From: Ilumatobacteraceae bacterium
GTDB lineage: Bacteria; Actinomycetota; Acidimicrobiia; Acidimicrobiales; Ilumatobacteraceae
DNA: 56,207 nucleotides
Reading direction: 5' to 3'
Assembly: GCA_021298435.1 (NCBI GenBank)
Contig: JAJTFJ010000007.1
Coordinates: forward strand, 1-56,207
Shown here: piece after piece, positions 25,503-33,547 of the stretch
Numbering within the stretch: the stretch's first letter is position 1
How the letters are laid out: each line of letters starts with the position of its first letter
The notes under the pieces: generated by a model
Told to the model about the DNA's origin: nothing
The model's database searches: none
Seen by the model: the letters and a program-made list of their open reading frames with translations, nothing else
Made by a program: the position numbers and the translations under genes

Positions 25503-28214
25503 ATGGCTAAATCACTTGTAATCGTCGAGTCTCCAGCGAAGGCAAAGACAATCTCTAAATATCTCGGTCCGGAGTTCGATGTTCGTGCTTCCGTGGGCCA
25601 CGTCGCAGACCTTCCTAGTAAGGGATTAGCCGTCGATGTCGAGAATGGTTTTAAGCCTTCTTATGAGTTGACCGAGCGCGGTCGCACCGTGGTGAAGGAA
25701 TTGAAAGCCCTTCTCAAAACTGCTGACGCTCTCTATCTCGCAACCGACGAAGACCGCGAGGGTGAGGCCATCTCCTGGCACCTGCTCGAGCATCTCAAGC
25801 CCAAGGTGCCCGTGTACCGAATGGTGTTTCACGAGATCAATGAGAAGTCCATCCAAGAAGCCGTGGCGAACCCACGTGACCTTGACTACGGATTAGTGGA
25901 TGCCGCCGAAGCGCGCCGCATCCTCGACCGTCTCTACGGATATGAGGTGTCACCTGTTCTCTGGCGTCGCGTCAACCGCGGCCTGTCCGCTGGTCGTGTG
26001 CAGAGCCCGGCATTACGCCTTGTTGTAGAACGTGAACGGGAACGCATTGCTTTCCGATCAGCTGACTACTTCTCTCTTGAAGCACTCACCTCTACATCTC
26101 CTGCATTCACCGCAAAATTGATCTCTGTCAATGGCACTCGCTTGGCAACGGGCAAGGACTTTTCTGAACTCGGTGTCGCCAGTCCAGAAGTTCTCGTCAT
26201 GAACGGCGGACGTGCAGCAGAACTTGTGAAGGGACTCGACGGGAAAGACCTTCTTGTTCGCAGTGTCGATGAGAAGCCATATCGCTCTTCGCCGAAGGCA
26301 CCGTTCACCACCAGCACCTTGCAGCAGGAAGCCGGGCGCAAGCTGCGCCTCTCTGGCCGCCAAGTAATGAGCGTTGCGCAAGGACTCTACGAACGTGGAT
26401 TCATTACATATATGCGTACTGACTCCGTCACGTTGTCGTCAGAGGCCATCAACGAGATTCGTGCATACGTTGAGCGTCAACACGGATCGACATATCTGTA
26501 TCCAAAGGGACCTCGTACATTCCAGAACAAGGTGAAGAATGCACAAGAAGCGCACGAAGCGATTCGCCCAGCACTTCCACTGCGATCACCTGAACAAGTC
26601 TCATCAGAACTTCGTGGACAAGAACTCAGCGTGTATCGCCTTATCTGGCAGCGCACACTTGCGTCGCAGATGGCAGACACCGACGGTAAGACCACCAGCG
26701 TGCGTCTAGGTGTTACTGCATCCGACTCTGAGCGCAGCGATTGCGAATTCTCTGCAAGCGGCACAACAATTACGTTCCCCGGTTACCGCGCTGCATATGA
26801 AGAGACACGCGATGAAGATGACTCGGAATCTGACGACGAGAAGGCAGCATTGCTCCCTGATCTGGTGAAGGGACAAAATGTTCCTGTTCAGAAGTACACG
26901 GAGATTTCTCATACGACCACACCTCCACCGCGCTACACCGAAGCGTCTTTGGTGAAGATGTTGGAAGAGAAAGGCATCGGTCGTCCATCAACCTGGGCGT
27001 CGATCATTTCGCAGATGGTGGACCGTGGCCATTACTTGTGGAAGAAGGGAACATCACTTGTTCCGACGTGGACAGCCTTCTCTGTTATCCGTTTGCTGGA
27101 AGACAACTTTGAATCCCTCGTGGATTATGAGTTCACAGCAGACTTGGACAACGATCTCGACTCCATCGCACGCGGCGAGCTGAAGAAGGTTGACTGGCTA
27201 ACAGAGTTCTATTTCGGTGGCGAACACGAGCTTGGTTTGCGCAACATCGTGACTGCCAACCTCGATTCCATCGACGCTGCTGTGTTGAACACCTTTGTAT
27301 TAGGCGTGAATCCTGAAAGCGGCGAAGACGTCATCGTGAAGCCGGGCTTGTACGGACCATATGTGCGTTGCGGCGAGAAGAACACTGCGAGTGTTCCCGA
27401 CACCATGACACCTGATGAACTCACACTTGATACAGCCATTGCGTTGTTGAAAGCACCAAAGGGCGACACGCCGATTGGTGAGTGGGAAGGCTTCCCAGTA
27501 TTCGCAAAGTCAGGTCGCTACGGCCCGTACGTGCAATGGGGCACGATGGATGTGCCACCAACAGGATTCGAAAAGCCGAAGATGGCTTCGCTCTTCAAGA
27601 CAATGAACATTGAGCGCATCACGATGAAAGATGCATTGGACTTGTTGTCACTTCCACGCACCATTGGCGCTGATCCGACTGATGGTGAACTCATCACGGC
27701 ACAGAACGGAAAATTCGGTCCGTACATTTCAAAGGGTAAAGACAGTCGTTCCCTTCCTGGTGAAGAAGAACTGCTCACCGTGACACTGGAAGAAGCTTTG
27801 GCACTTCTCGCCACACCACGTGTGTTCGGTAAGGGTCGTGCTGCTGCAAAACCACCACTCAAAGAATTCGGCAACGACCCGATGAGTGGTCGCCCTGTCA
27901 TCGGCAAAGAAGGCAAGTTCGGCGACTACATCACCGATGGTGAAACCAATGCTGGTCTCACACGCGGCGACCGTATGGAAGTGATGACCAACGAGCGTGC
28001 CTACGAGTTGTTGCAGTTGCGCCGTGAGTACATCGAGGCCAACGGTGGTCCAAAGAAGAAATCGGGTTCGCGCAAAACTGCCGCGAAGAAAGCTCCGGCG
28101 AAAAAGGCCGCTGCGAAGAAGGCTCCAGCCAAGAAGAAAGCTGCGGCAAAGAAGGCACCTGCGAAGAAGAAAGCAGCGGCTACGCAACCTATTTCCAAGG
28201 ATGAACCGTTCTAG
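25503..28214 (+). CDS. topA: DNA topoisomerase I (type IA)
   Basis: 903 residues; relaxes negative supercoils. Toprim domain begins LVIVESPAKAKTISKYLGPEF with the acidic ATDEDREGEAISWHL motif; the catalytic Tyr is residue 303 (GFITYMRTDSVTLS). C-terminal zinc fingers are absent; instead there are four topo-C repeats of the type KFGPYVxxG (for example NGKFGPYISKG, EGKFGDYITDG) as in mycobacterial enzymes. The last 45 residues are a Lys/Ala/Pro tail of AAKKAPAKK units that probably binds DNA and aids processivity. First gene of the topA-tmk-holB operon; its TAG shares a base with the tmk GTG. Confidence 0.97.
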   Translation: MAKSLVIVESPAKAKTISKYLGPEFDVRASVGHVADLPSKGLAVDVENGFKPSYELTERGRTVVKELKALLKTADALYLATDEDREGEAISWHLLEHLKPKVPVYRMVFHEINEKSIQEAVANPRDLDYGLVDAAEARRILDRLYGYEVSPVLWRRVNRGLSAGRVQSPALRLVVERERERIAFRSADYFSLEALTSTSPAFTAKLISVNGTRLATGKDFSELGVASPEVLVMNGGRAAELVKGLDGKDLLVRSVDEKPYRSSPKAPFTTSTLQQEAGRKLRLSGRQVMSVAQGLYERGFITYMRTDSVTLSSEAINEIRAYVERQHGSTYLYPKGPRTFQNKVKNAQEAHEAIRPALPLRSPEQVSSELRGQELSVYRLIWQRTLASQMADTDGKTTSVRLGVTASDSERSDCEFSASGTTITFPGYRAAYEETRDEDDSESDDEKAALLPDLVKGQNVPVQKYTEISHTTTPPPRYTEASLVKMLEEKGIGRPSTWASIISQMVDRGHYLWKKGTSLVPTWTAFSVIRLLEDNFESLVDYEFTADLDNDLDSIARGELKKVDWLTEFYFGGEHELGLRNIVTANLDSIDAAVLNTFVLGVNPESGEDVIVKPGLYGPYVRCGEKNTASVPDTMTPDELTLDTAIALLKAPKGDTPIGEWEGFPVFAKSGRYGPYVQWGTMDVPPTGFEKPKMASLFKTMNIERITMKDALDLLSLPRTIGADPTDGELITAQNGKFGPYISKGKDSRSLPGEEELLTVTLEEALALLATPRVFGKGRAAAKPPLKEFGNDPMSGRPVIGKEGKFGDYITDGETNAGLTRGDRMEVMTNERAYELLQLRREYIEANGGPKKKSGSRKTAAKKAPAKKAAAKKAPAKKKAAAKKAPAKKKAAATQPISKDEPF
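28070..28190 (+). repeat. Degenerate AAKKAPAKK-coding repeats at the topA 3' end
   Basis: Lys/Ala/Pro codons (AAG, AAA, GCN, CCN) arranged in near-repeats of about 27-30 bp encode the basic tail of topoisomerase I. Confidence 0.7.
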
Positions 28215-28822
28215 TGGCTACACCTTTATATATAGCGCTAGAAGGCCTCGAGGGGTGCGGGAAGAGCACGCACACAAAACGTCTTGGTGAACATCTTGAT
28301 GCGGTCATCACCCGCGAACCAGGTGGCACTCGTATCGGCACTTTGCTTCGTGCGATTTTGGCCGACCCCGAGAACAGTGATCTTGATCGGCGCACCGAAG
28401 CATTGCTTATGGCTGCCGACCGAGCGCAACACATGGCCGAAGTCATCAAGCCGTCACTTGCCCAGGGGCGTCATGTTGTCAGTGACCGTTCCATTTATTC
28501 AACGCTTGCGTATCAGGGGTATGGCCGCCAGCTGGGCACCGAAGCATTGCTCTCAATCTCTACGTGGGCACTGCAGGACCGACTCCCCGACTTGGTCATC
28601 TACATCGATGTTCCAACCGATGTCCTCAATGCCCGGTTAGCCAAGCGAGATCTCGACCGCTTTGAACGCGAAGGGGCTGACTTCTTCGCCCGTATTGCAG
28701 AGGGTTTCCGCGAGCTTCGCGCTGCTGACCCCGAACGCTGGATCATCATCGACGGCACTGTTCCGAAGGATGATGTGGAAGCTGCCATCCGTACTCAGGT
28801 GAACGACAGACTCAATAAGTAA
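28214..28822 (+). CDS. tmk: Thymidylate kinase
   Basis: 202 residues from GTG 28214. Phosphorylates dTMP to dTDP with ATP. Walker A G-L-E-G-C-G-K-S-T at 11-19, the DR motif in VVSDRSIYSTLAYQGYGR, the TREPGG motif early on (ITREPGGTRIG), and a lid-like region LAKRDLDRFEREGADFF. Length and motif order are normal for the bacterial enzyme. It overlaps the topA stop by one base and is followed by holB after 9 bp, the usual actinobacterial arrangement. Confidence 0.95.
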   Translation: MATPLYIALEGLEGCGKSTHTKRLGEHLDAVITREPGGTRIGTLLRAILADPENSDLDRRTEALLMAADRAQHMAEVIKPSLAQGRHVVSDRSIYSTLAYQGYGRQLGTEALLSISTWALQDRLPDLVIYIDVPTDVLNARLAKRDLDRFEREGADFFARIAEGFRELRAADPERWIIIDGTVPKDDVEAAIRTQVNDRLNK

Positions 28823-28831
28823 CCTCTCATC

Positions 28832-29923
28832 GTGACTTCGGTGTGGGATTCAGTACTTGGGCAAGACCGTGCGGTCGACCAACTGCAACACAGCGTTGTG
28901 AATCCTGTGCATGCGTACCTCCTCGTCGGGCCTGAAGGGTGCGGAAAAGAAGAAGCAGCGCGTGCGCTTGCAGGCGTTCTCCTCGCTGGAAATGACCATG
29001 ACTCCGACCGCAACAACGACATGGCGGTTCGCGGCACGCATCCAGATATTCACGAAGTGAAGCGCGAAGGTGCATCCATTCTGAAAGACCAAGCAGAAGA
29101 AGTCATCAAGATTGCATCCACCACTCCGAAGGAAGGCAATCGCAAAGCGATCATCATGCACGAAGTGCATCTCATGCAGCCATCGGCCGCGGCACGACTT
29201 TTGAAAACAGTGGAAGAACCACCGACGGGTGTTTTCTTTGTGATGCTCGCTGAACAAGTAGATGAATCACTCGTCACGATTGCGTCGCGTTGTATGACGA
29301 TTCACTTCGGGCCACTTGATCCTGCAGTGATTGAACATGTGTTGACATCCGAAGGCATCAAATTGGATGTTGCTGAAGTCGCTGCCAAATCTGCACACGG
29401 AAGTCTCACTCGTGGTCGTCTGCTTGCAGCAGATAAACAACTTGCGCATCGTCGTGAGTTCTTTGCAAACATTCCACGTCGTATTGATGGCACCGGCGCA
29501 ACTGTTGCTGCCATCGTCGAACAAATTCTTTCTCTCATTGATGACTCAGTTGCACCGCTCCAACAGCGACACGAACAAGAGATTGTCGACACTGAAAAGA
29601 CACTTGCGCTTATGGGTGTCAAGCGTGGTGGCAAGAAAGCGCTTGAAGATAAACACAAGCGCGAGATTCGTCGTTTCCGCACTGATGAACTTCGTAATGG
29701 TCTGACCGAAGTTGCCAGCGTGTATCGCGATGAACTTGCACGTAACGAACACATTCACCGGCCCGAGGGATACGTCACCGCAATCCATCGTTTGCATGAA
29801 GCAATGCGACGGTTAGGTCTTAATGTGAATGAAGCAATCTTGTTGCGCGACCTCATCTGGTCATTGCCATCACCCTCTGCAGACGCTGCTCTGCAATTCG
29901 TTCTTGAAGGAAATCATGAATAA
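28832..29923 (+). CDS. holB: DNA polymerase III delta' subunit
   Basis: 363 residues from GTG 28832; clamp-loader subunit of the replicative polymerase. AAA+ core with P-loop GPEGCGKE (33-40), where the usual Thr/Ser after Lys is replaced by Glu, so it may not hydrolyse ATP, as expected for delta'. Sensor region PSAAARLLKTVEEPPTGVFFVMLAE is characteristic. The zinc-module cysteines found in some relatives are missing. The C-terminal part contains a charged helical region (QRHEQEIVDTEKTLALMG...KHKREIRRFRTDEL). The last 8 bp overlap the DoxX-like gene. Confidence 0.92.
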   Translation: MTSVWDSVLGQDRAVDQLQHSVVNPVHAYLLVGPEGCGKEEAARALAGVLLAGNDHDSDRNNDMAVRGTHPDIHEVKREGASILKDQAEEVIKIASTTPKEGNRKAIIMHEVHLMQPSAAARLLKTVEEPPTGVFFVMLAEQVDESLVTIASRCMTIHFGPLDPAVIEHVLTSEGIKLDVAEVAAKSAHGSLTRGRLLAADKQLAHRREFFANIPRRIDGTGATVAAIVEQILSLIDDSVAPLQQRHEQEIVDTEKTLALMGVKRGGKKALEDKHKREIRRFRTDELRNGLTEVASVYRDELARNEHIHRPEGYVTAIHRLHEAMRRLGLNVNEAILLRDLIWSLPSPSADAALQFVLEGNHE

Positions 29924-30326
29924 CTCATTGTGGAATCGCATGGCGATTGTTGTCGGACTCTTCCTCGGCTTTGCAGGTGTCATGCACTTCGTCAGCCCGC
30001 AGTTCTTCAACGACATTGTTCCGCCATGGCTTCCCCCTTCAGAATCGTTCTGGACATATGCCAGTGGCGTTGTCGAACTTGTCGTGGCCTACCTGCTGTT
30101 GCGTCCGTCCACCCGTCGCGTTGGCGCTATCGCCACCATCTGGCTGCTCATCGGTGTGTATCCCGCCAACCTGTACATGGCGTGGGACTGGCGCAATGAA
30201 CCCCTTAGCGATCAGCTCGTTTCCTATGGTCGCTTGCCGTTCCAATTCCTCTTTATATGGATCTCTTGGAAGATTGCCCAGGCACACTCCGACGCCGATA
30301 AACCGAAGGCCCCTGGCGACATCTAA
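29916..30326 (+). CDS. DoxX-like small membrane protein
   Basis: 136 residues from ATG 29916, preceded by GAAGGA. Four hydrophobic helices: MAIVVGLFLGFAGVMHFVSP, a region around FWTYASGVVELVVAYLLL, VGAIATIWLLIGVYPANLYMAW and LPFQFLFIWISWKIAQA. The pattern (helix, MHF, VSGxxEL, NLYMA) fits the DoxX/DoxD-like MauE group. Function unknown; relatives are quinone-linked or stress associated. Co-transcribed at the end of topA-tmk-holB. Confidence 0.85.
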   Translation: MNNSLWNRMAIVVGLFLGFAGVMHFVSPQFFNDIVPPWLPPSESFWTYASGVVELVVAYLLLRPSTRRVGAIATIWLLIGVYPANLYMAWDWRNEPLSDQLVSYGRLPFQFLFIWISWKIAQAHSDADKPKAPGDI

Positions 30327-30328
30327 AA

Positions 30329-30369
30329 AGTCTTGTACAAGACTGCCAACTGTTTTGTACAGTTGTACA
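30329..30369 (+). promoter_or_regulatory. Palindromic operator/promoter of the toxin-antitoxin operon
   Basis: Perfect 16-bp palindrome AGTCTTGTACAAGACT at 30329-30344, then two more TTGTACA boxes at 30355-30361 and 30363-30369 just before the ATG at 30371. AACTG/CAGTT arms flank the second box. This is the typical layout of an antitoxin-autoregulated promoter. Confidence 0.75.
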
Positions 30370-30370
30370 C

Positions 30371-30616
30371 ATGGCCAACATGTCGATTAGTCAAGCCCGA
30401 GAGCAATTGCCAGCCGTTATTGAGTTGTGCCAAACAGAAGCCGTCATCCTCGAGCGATACGGGAAACCACAAGCGGTCATCATCAGTTACGAGCGATACG
30501 ACGAACTGATGTGTGCCTTAGAGGATCTCGAAGATCTTGAATATCTCGAGAAGAATCCGCCCGATCTCAGCGACACGATTCCGTGGGAAGACGTGAAGCG
30601 CGAGTTAGGCATCTAA
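30371..30616 (+). CDS. Phd/YefM-family antitoxin
   Basis: 81 residues: N-terminal Phd/YefM DNA-binding fold (MANMSISQAREQLPAVIELCQ...VILERYGKPQAVIISYERYDEL) and an acidic C-terminal tail (LEDLEDLEYLEKNPPDLSDTIPWEDVKREL) that would wrap the toxin. It neutralises the RelE-like toxin encoded next and should repress its own promoter through the TTGTACA boxes. The stop is directly followed by the toxin GTG with no spacer. Confidence 0.92.
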   Translation: MANMSISQAREQLPAVIELCQTEAVILERYGKPQAVIISYERYDELMCALEDLEDLEYLEKNPPDLSDTIPWEDVKRELGI

Positions 30617-30883
30617 GTGGCTTATGAAATTCTCATTGACCGCAAAGCGAAAAAGGTCCTCGCAACACTTGACCAAGAAACTGCTCGCCGCATCCACGGC
30701 GTCTTAGCGGTTCTCTCTATTGATCCCCGACCACCTGGGGTACGTAAGGTGGCCAACTCCCCCTACTATCGGGCACGAGTCGGCGTGTACCGAATCATCT
30801 TTGAGATTGTTGACTCGAAACTCATTGTCCATGTCGTCAGAATTGAACATCGGCGCAGTGCTTATCGTGGGCTGTCATCGTGA
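30617..30883 (+). CDS. RelE/ParE-superfamily toxin
   Basis: 88 residues from GTG 30617. RelE fold: YEILIDRKAKKVLATLDQETARRI, a central PPGVRKVANSPYYRARVGVYRIIFEIVD and the C-terminal VHVVRIEHRRSAYR. The basic Arg/His residues in the last block (R, HRR, Y) correspond to the mRNA-cleaving surface of RelE. It is expected to be a ribosome-dependent endoribonuclease. The toxin ends 40 bp before tRNA-Thr. Confidence 0.92.
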   Translation: MAYEILIDRKAKKVLATLDQETARRIHGVLAVLSIDPRPPGVRKVANSPYYRARVGVYRIIFEIVDSKLIVHVVRIEHRRSAYRGLSS

Positions 30884-30923
30884 TGAGCCGAGCGATTCGG
30901 TCGGTAAAGTTGAACTCCTACCC

Positions 30924-30999
30924 GCCCAGGTAGCTCAGTCGGTAGAGCAACGCACTCGTAATGCGTAGGTCGTGAGTTCGATTCTCATCTTGGGCTCCA
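30924..30999 (+). tRNA. tRNA-Thr (CGT anticodon)
   Basis: 76-nt cloverleaf: acceptor GCCCAGG / CTTGGGC with one G-U pair, D arm GCTC...GAGC, anticodon stem ACGCA / TGCGT with loop CTCGTAA (anticodon CGT at 30957-30959, reading ACG), T arm GTGAG-TTCGATT-CTCAT and an encoded TCCA 3' end. Confidence 0.95.
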
Positions 31000-31016
31000 T
31001 TTGATTCCAAATTTTT
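30999..31016 (+). terminator. Weak terminator after tRNA-Thr
   Basis: ATTTG-ATTC-CAAAT hairpin followed by TTTT. The stem is AT-rich and short. Confidence 0.3.
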
Positions 31017-31066
31017 CTGTTTGTGTAATCTCGGTGAGTCGATAGAGACAATTCGGGGGGCATGAC

Positions 31067-32476
31067 ATGGGGATTAGCGATCGACGGCCGAAGCCGTCTG
31101 TGCAAGATGTGTTTGCGACCGACACGAACCCCGCACCGTCTGTTATGCGCAATGAGTCCCCCGCTGATGGGTGGCCTACTGATGACGTTTCAGCTGAGCG
31201 TTACTTCTCCAAAGAATGGCATGACCGCGAAGTAGAGAATGTGTGGCGCAAGTGCTGGCAACTTGCATGTCGTGAAGAAGAGATTCCCAACGTCGGCGAC
31301 CACATCGTCTACGAGATTGTTCACGATTCACTCATCGTCGTGCGTACCTCACCCACTGAGATTCGTGCATATGTCAACAGCTGTTTGCACCGCGGCACTT
31401 TGCTGCGCACCGAAGGAGGATGCGTCCAGAGTTTCCGTTGCCCATTCCACGCGTGGACATGGAACCTCGAGGGCAAGTTGGTGAACATGCATCAAGACTG
31501 GGACCTGTCACATGTCAATGCAGATGACATGAATCTTCCACAAGCTCAAGTAGGTACGTGGGGAGGTTTCGTCTTCATCAATTTCGATGAGAACTGTGAA
31601 CCGCTCACGAGTTACTTAGAGAATCTTCCTGAGCATTTTGATTCATTTGATTTAGATAAGCGATACAAGGCTGCACACGTTGCAAAAATCATGCCGTGTA
31701 ACTGGAAGCTCGCAATGGAAGCATTCATTGAGGCGTACCACGTGGCTATTGCGCACCCACAAGTACTCGCCTATTACGGCGACTCGAATACTCAGTACGA
31801 CGTATGGCCGGGCATTCGCCATGTGAGTCGCATGATCAGTGTGCAAGGTGTTCCAAGTCCAGCATTGACAGGTATTGATCCGAATCGCACGATTGAAGAG
31901 ATGCGTCGCGATGTTCCCTTCTTTGCAGGCAAACCAATCGAACTTGCCGAAGGAGATTCAGCGCGCGCAAAGTTGGCAGAACGTGCACGCGAGAAGATTT
32001 CGCGCTCCATTGGTTCCGACATGTCGTCTTTGTCGGACACCGAGTCACTTGACCTCATCGAATACATGTTGTTCCCCAACATGGTTCCCTGGGGCGGCCA
32101 AGCACTGCCCATCTGTTATCGATTCCGACCCAATGGTGATGACCCTGAAACTTCCATCATGGAAATCATGTTTCTCTTCTCGAAGGCACCGGACGGATCA
32201 CACCCAGCGCCTGCCGAAATCCGTTGGCTCGGTGCTGATCAGAACTGGAGCGATGCACCTGAATTGGGTTCAGCTGCAATGGTTGCTGATCAAGACACCG
32301 AGAACTTGTATCGCATTCAAAAAGGCCTTCGAGCTTCTAAGAAGCCCGGCGTCACTCTTGCGCAGTATCAAGAGAGCCGTATCCGACATTTTCATGCAAC
32401 GCTTGATGACTACATGTCACGTGGCGACGACGGCAGCGTCACGCAGATCAGCGAAGTGCGTACACCTCGTAGGTAA
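31067..32476 (+). CDS. Rieske (2Fe-2S) aromatic ring-hydroxylating oxygenase, alpha-subunit type
   Basis: 469 residues. N-terminal Rieske domain with C106-x-H108 and C125-x2-H128 (VNSCLHRGTLL...FRCPFHAWTW), followed by a mononuclear-iron catalytic domain with NWKLAMEAFIEAYHVAIAHPQ (His225, His230) as facial-triad ligands. It would dihydroxylate or O-demethylate an aromatic or terpenoid substrate; no beta subunit, ferredoxin or reductase is seen in the window. Cytoplasmic. A GGGGGG-type ribosome-binding site precedes the ATG. The 3' end overlaps the opposing DUF3237 gene by 29 bp. Substrate unknown; the neighbours suggest a catabolic role. Confidence 0.92.
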   Translation: MGISDRRPKPSVQDVFATDTNPAPSVMRNESPADGWPTDDVSAERYFSKEWHDREVENVWRKCWQLACREEEIPNVGDHIVYEIVHDSLIVVRTSPTEIRAYVNSCLHRGTLLRTEGGCVQSFRCPFHAWTWNLEGKLVNMHQDWDLSHVNADDMNLPQAQVGTWGGFVFINFDENCEPLTSYLENLPEHFDSFDLDKRYKAAHVAKIMPCNWKLAMEAFIEAYHVAIAHPQVLAYYGDSNTQYDVWPGIRHVSRMISVQGVPSPALTGIDPNRTIEEMRRDVPFFAGKPIELAEGDSARAKLAERAREKISRSIGSDMSSLSDTESLDLIEYMLFPNMVPWGGQALPICYRFRPNGDDPETSIMEIMFLFSKAPDGSHPAPAEIRWLGADQNWSDAPELGSAAMVADQDTENLYRIQKGLRASKKPGVTLAQYQESRIRHFHATLDDYMSRGDDGSVTQISEVRTPRR

Positions 32477-32861
32477 CGCCTTCGGCAGTTGATGTGCCGA
32501 TTCCAATTCCTTGAACATGGTTTAACCACTGGTGCTGTTCCGCAGCTGCCTGAAACAGCGGCGCAGTGCGAGGGATTCCATCGGACCCAAGAAGACCTTG
32601 GTACTGCATAAAGATGACAGCGCCATCGTCTGCTGTGATCACAAGTCGGACATCCAACTGTGCTGAACCATCTGCTCGCACGGTGACCCAGTCGGCACCG
32701 GGTGCAACTGTCCCCTTGAGCTTCGGCCCCTCAACGCGGCCGCCCGCTACTTGTGCATACACACGCGTGCCTTGCGGGCCGCGCGGCATCACTTGCTTGT
32801 CACCAAGATCAAGTTCCATGCGGAAGAGATAATCAACAGGAAGTGCACTGAGAGCTGACAT
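32448..32861 (-). CDS. DUF3237-family protein
   Basis: 137 residues with the DUF3237 beta-barrel pattern: LFRMELDLGDKQVMPRGPQGTRVYAQVAGGRVEGPKLKGTVAPGADWVTVRADGSAQLDVRLVITADDGAVIFMQYQG. Members often sit in aromatic or terpene catabolic clusters and have a lipocalin-like cavity, but their reaction is generally unknown. Cytoplasmic, no signal peptide. Convergent with the Rieske gene (29-bp overlap) and divergent from the PPOX gene. Confidence 0.88.
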   Translation of the reverse strand: MSALSALPVDYLFRMELDLGDKQVMPRGPQGTRVYAQVAGGRVEGPKLKGTVAPGADWVTVRADGSAQLDVRLVITADDGAVIFMQYQGLLGSDGIPRTAPLFQAAAEQHQWLNHVQGIGIGTSTAEGVTYEVYALR

Positions 32862-33008
32862 GTAGTGGCCTTTCGTTCAGTTACGACACTATCCATATTG
32901 ACTGACAGCTGAGTCCACATCACGATGTTCTCCCTCTTATCAGCCCGAGAATGAGGTGGTAAGTTTTGGACACCATACGACTATGGCGAACTTCCTGGGG
33001 GGAAATTT

Positions 33009-33533
33009 ATGGCTATCAGAGTGTCGAAATTTCGCGACGTTGCATCCGGTCTACAGCCCGGACAATTCGCAGTCGGCGATCACGAATCGGTTAATTCACT
33101 GAATGACCTTGACCCGAAATACAAGATGCTTGTCGACAAGCCTTTTGCTTGCACGATGGCAGTCATGGGTAGCGACGGACGTCCAAACCTCACACCAATG
33201 TGGTTTGACTATGACGGGGACAAGGTTCTTGTCAACGTTGCATCTCAGCGCACAAAGACAAAATGGATTCGCAAGACTCCACAGATCACCATCCTCATCA
33301 TGAATCCAGAGAACATGTATCACTGGATGAGCATGAAGGTCACGGTTGAGCGTGAGATCTCAGAAGATGATCCTAAAGAGGGCACGTTCGTGACAGAGCA
33401 CCTCAACAAGATCTGGCGTAAGTACATCGTCGATGGTGGCGATACCTATGGCTTGCGTGATCCTTCAATCAACGAACGCCGTGTTCTCTTCGTCTGCAAG
33501 ATTGACAAGATTGCTACATTCGGCCAGCCGTAA
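33009..33533 (+). CDS. Pyridoxamine-phosphate-oxidase-fold (PPOX) oxidoreductase, probably F420-dependent
   Basis: 174 residues with a split-barrel PPOX fold: FACTMAVMGSDGRPNLTPMWFDYDGDKVLVNVASQRTKTKWIRKTPQITILIMNP. This motif set is typical of actinobacterial F420- or flavin-binding PPOX proteins; the cofactor is inferred. The ATG follows TGGGGGGA. It starts a four-gene run with the FAD monooxygenase, DUF3500 and patatin genes. Substrate unknown. Confidence 0.88.
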   Translation: MAIRVSKFRDVASGLQPGQFAVGDHESVNSLNDLDPKYKMLVDKPFACTMAVMGSDGRPNLTPMWFDYDGDKVLVNVASQRTKTKWIRKTPQITILIMNPENMYHWMSMKVTVEREISEDDPKEGTFVTEHLNKIWRKYIVDGGDTYGLRDPSINERRVLFVCKIDKIATFGQP

Positions 33534-33547
33534 TACACAATAGTTGT

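Noticed and set aside
30329-30999. Mobile island at tRNA-Thr
   Set aside because: No integrase, no repeat of the tRNA 3' end and no phage or transposase genes nearby; only a toxin-antitoxin pair.
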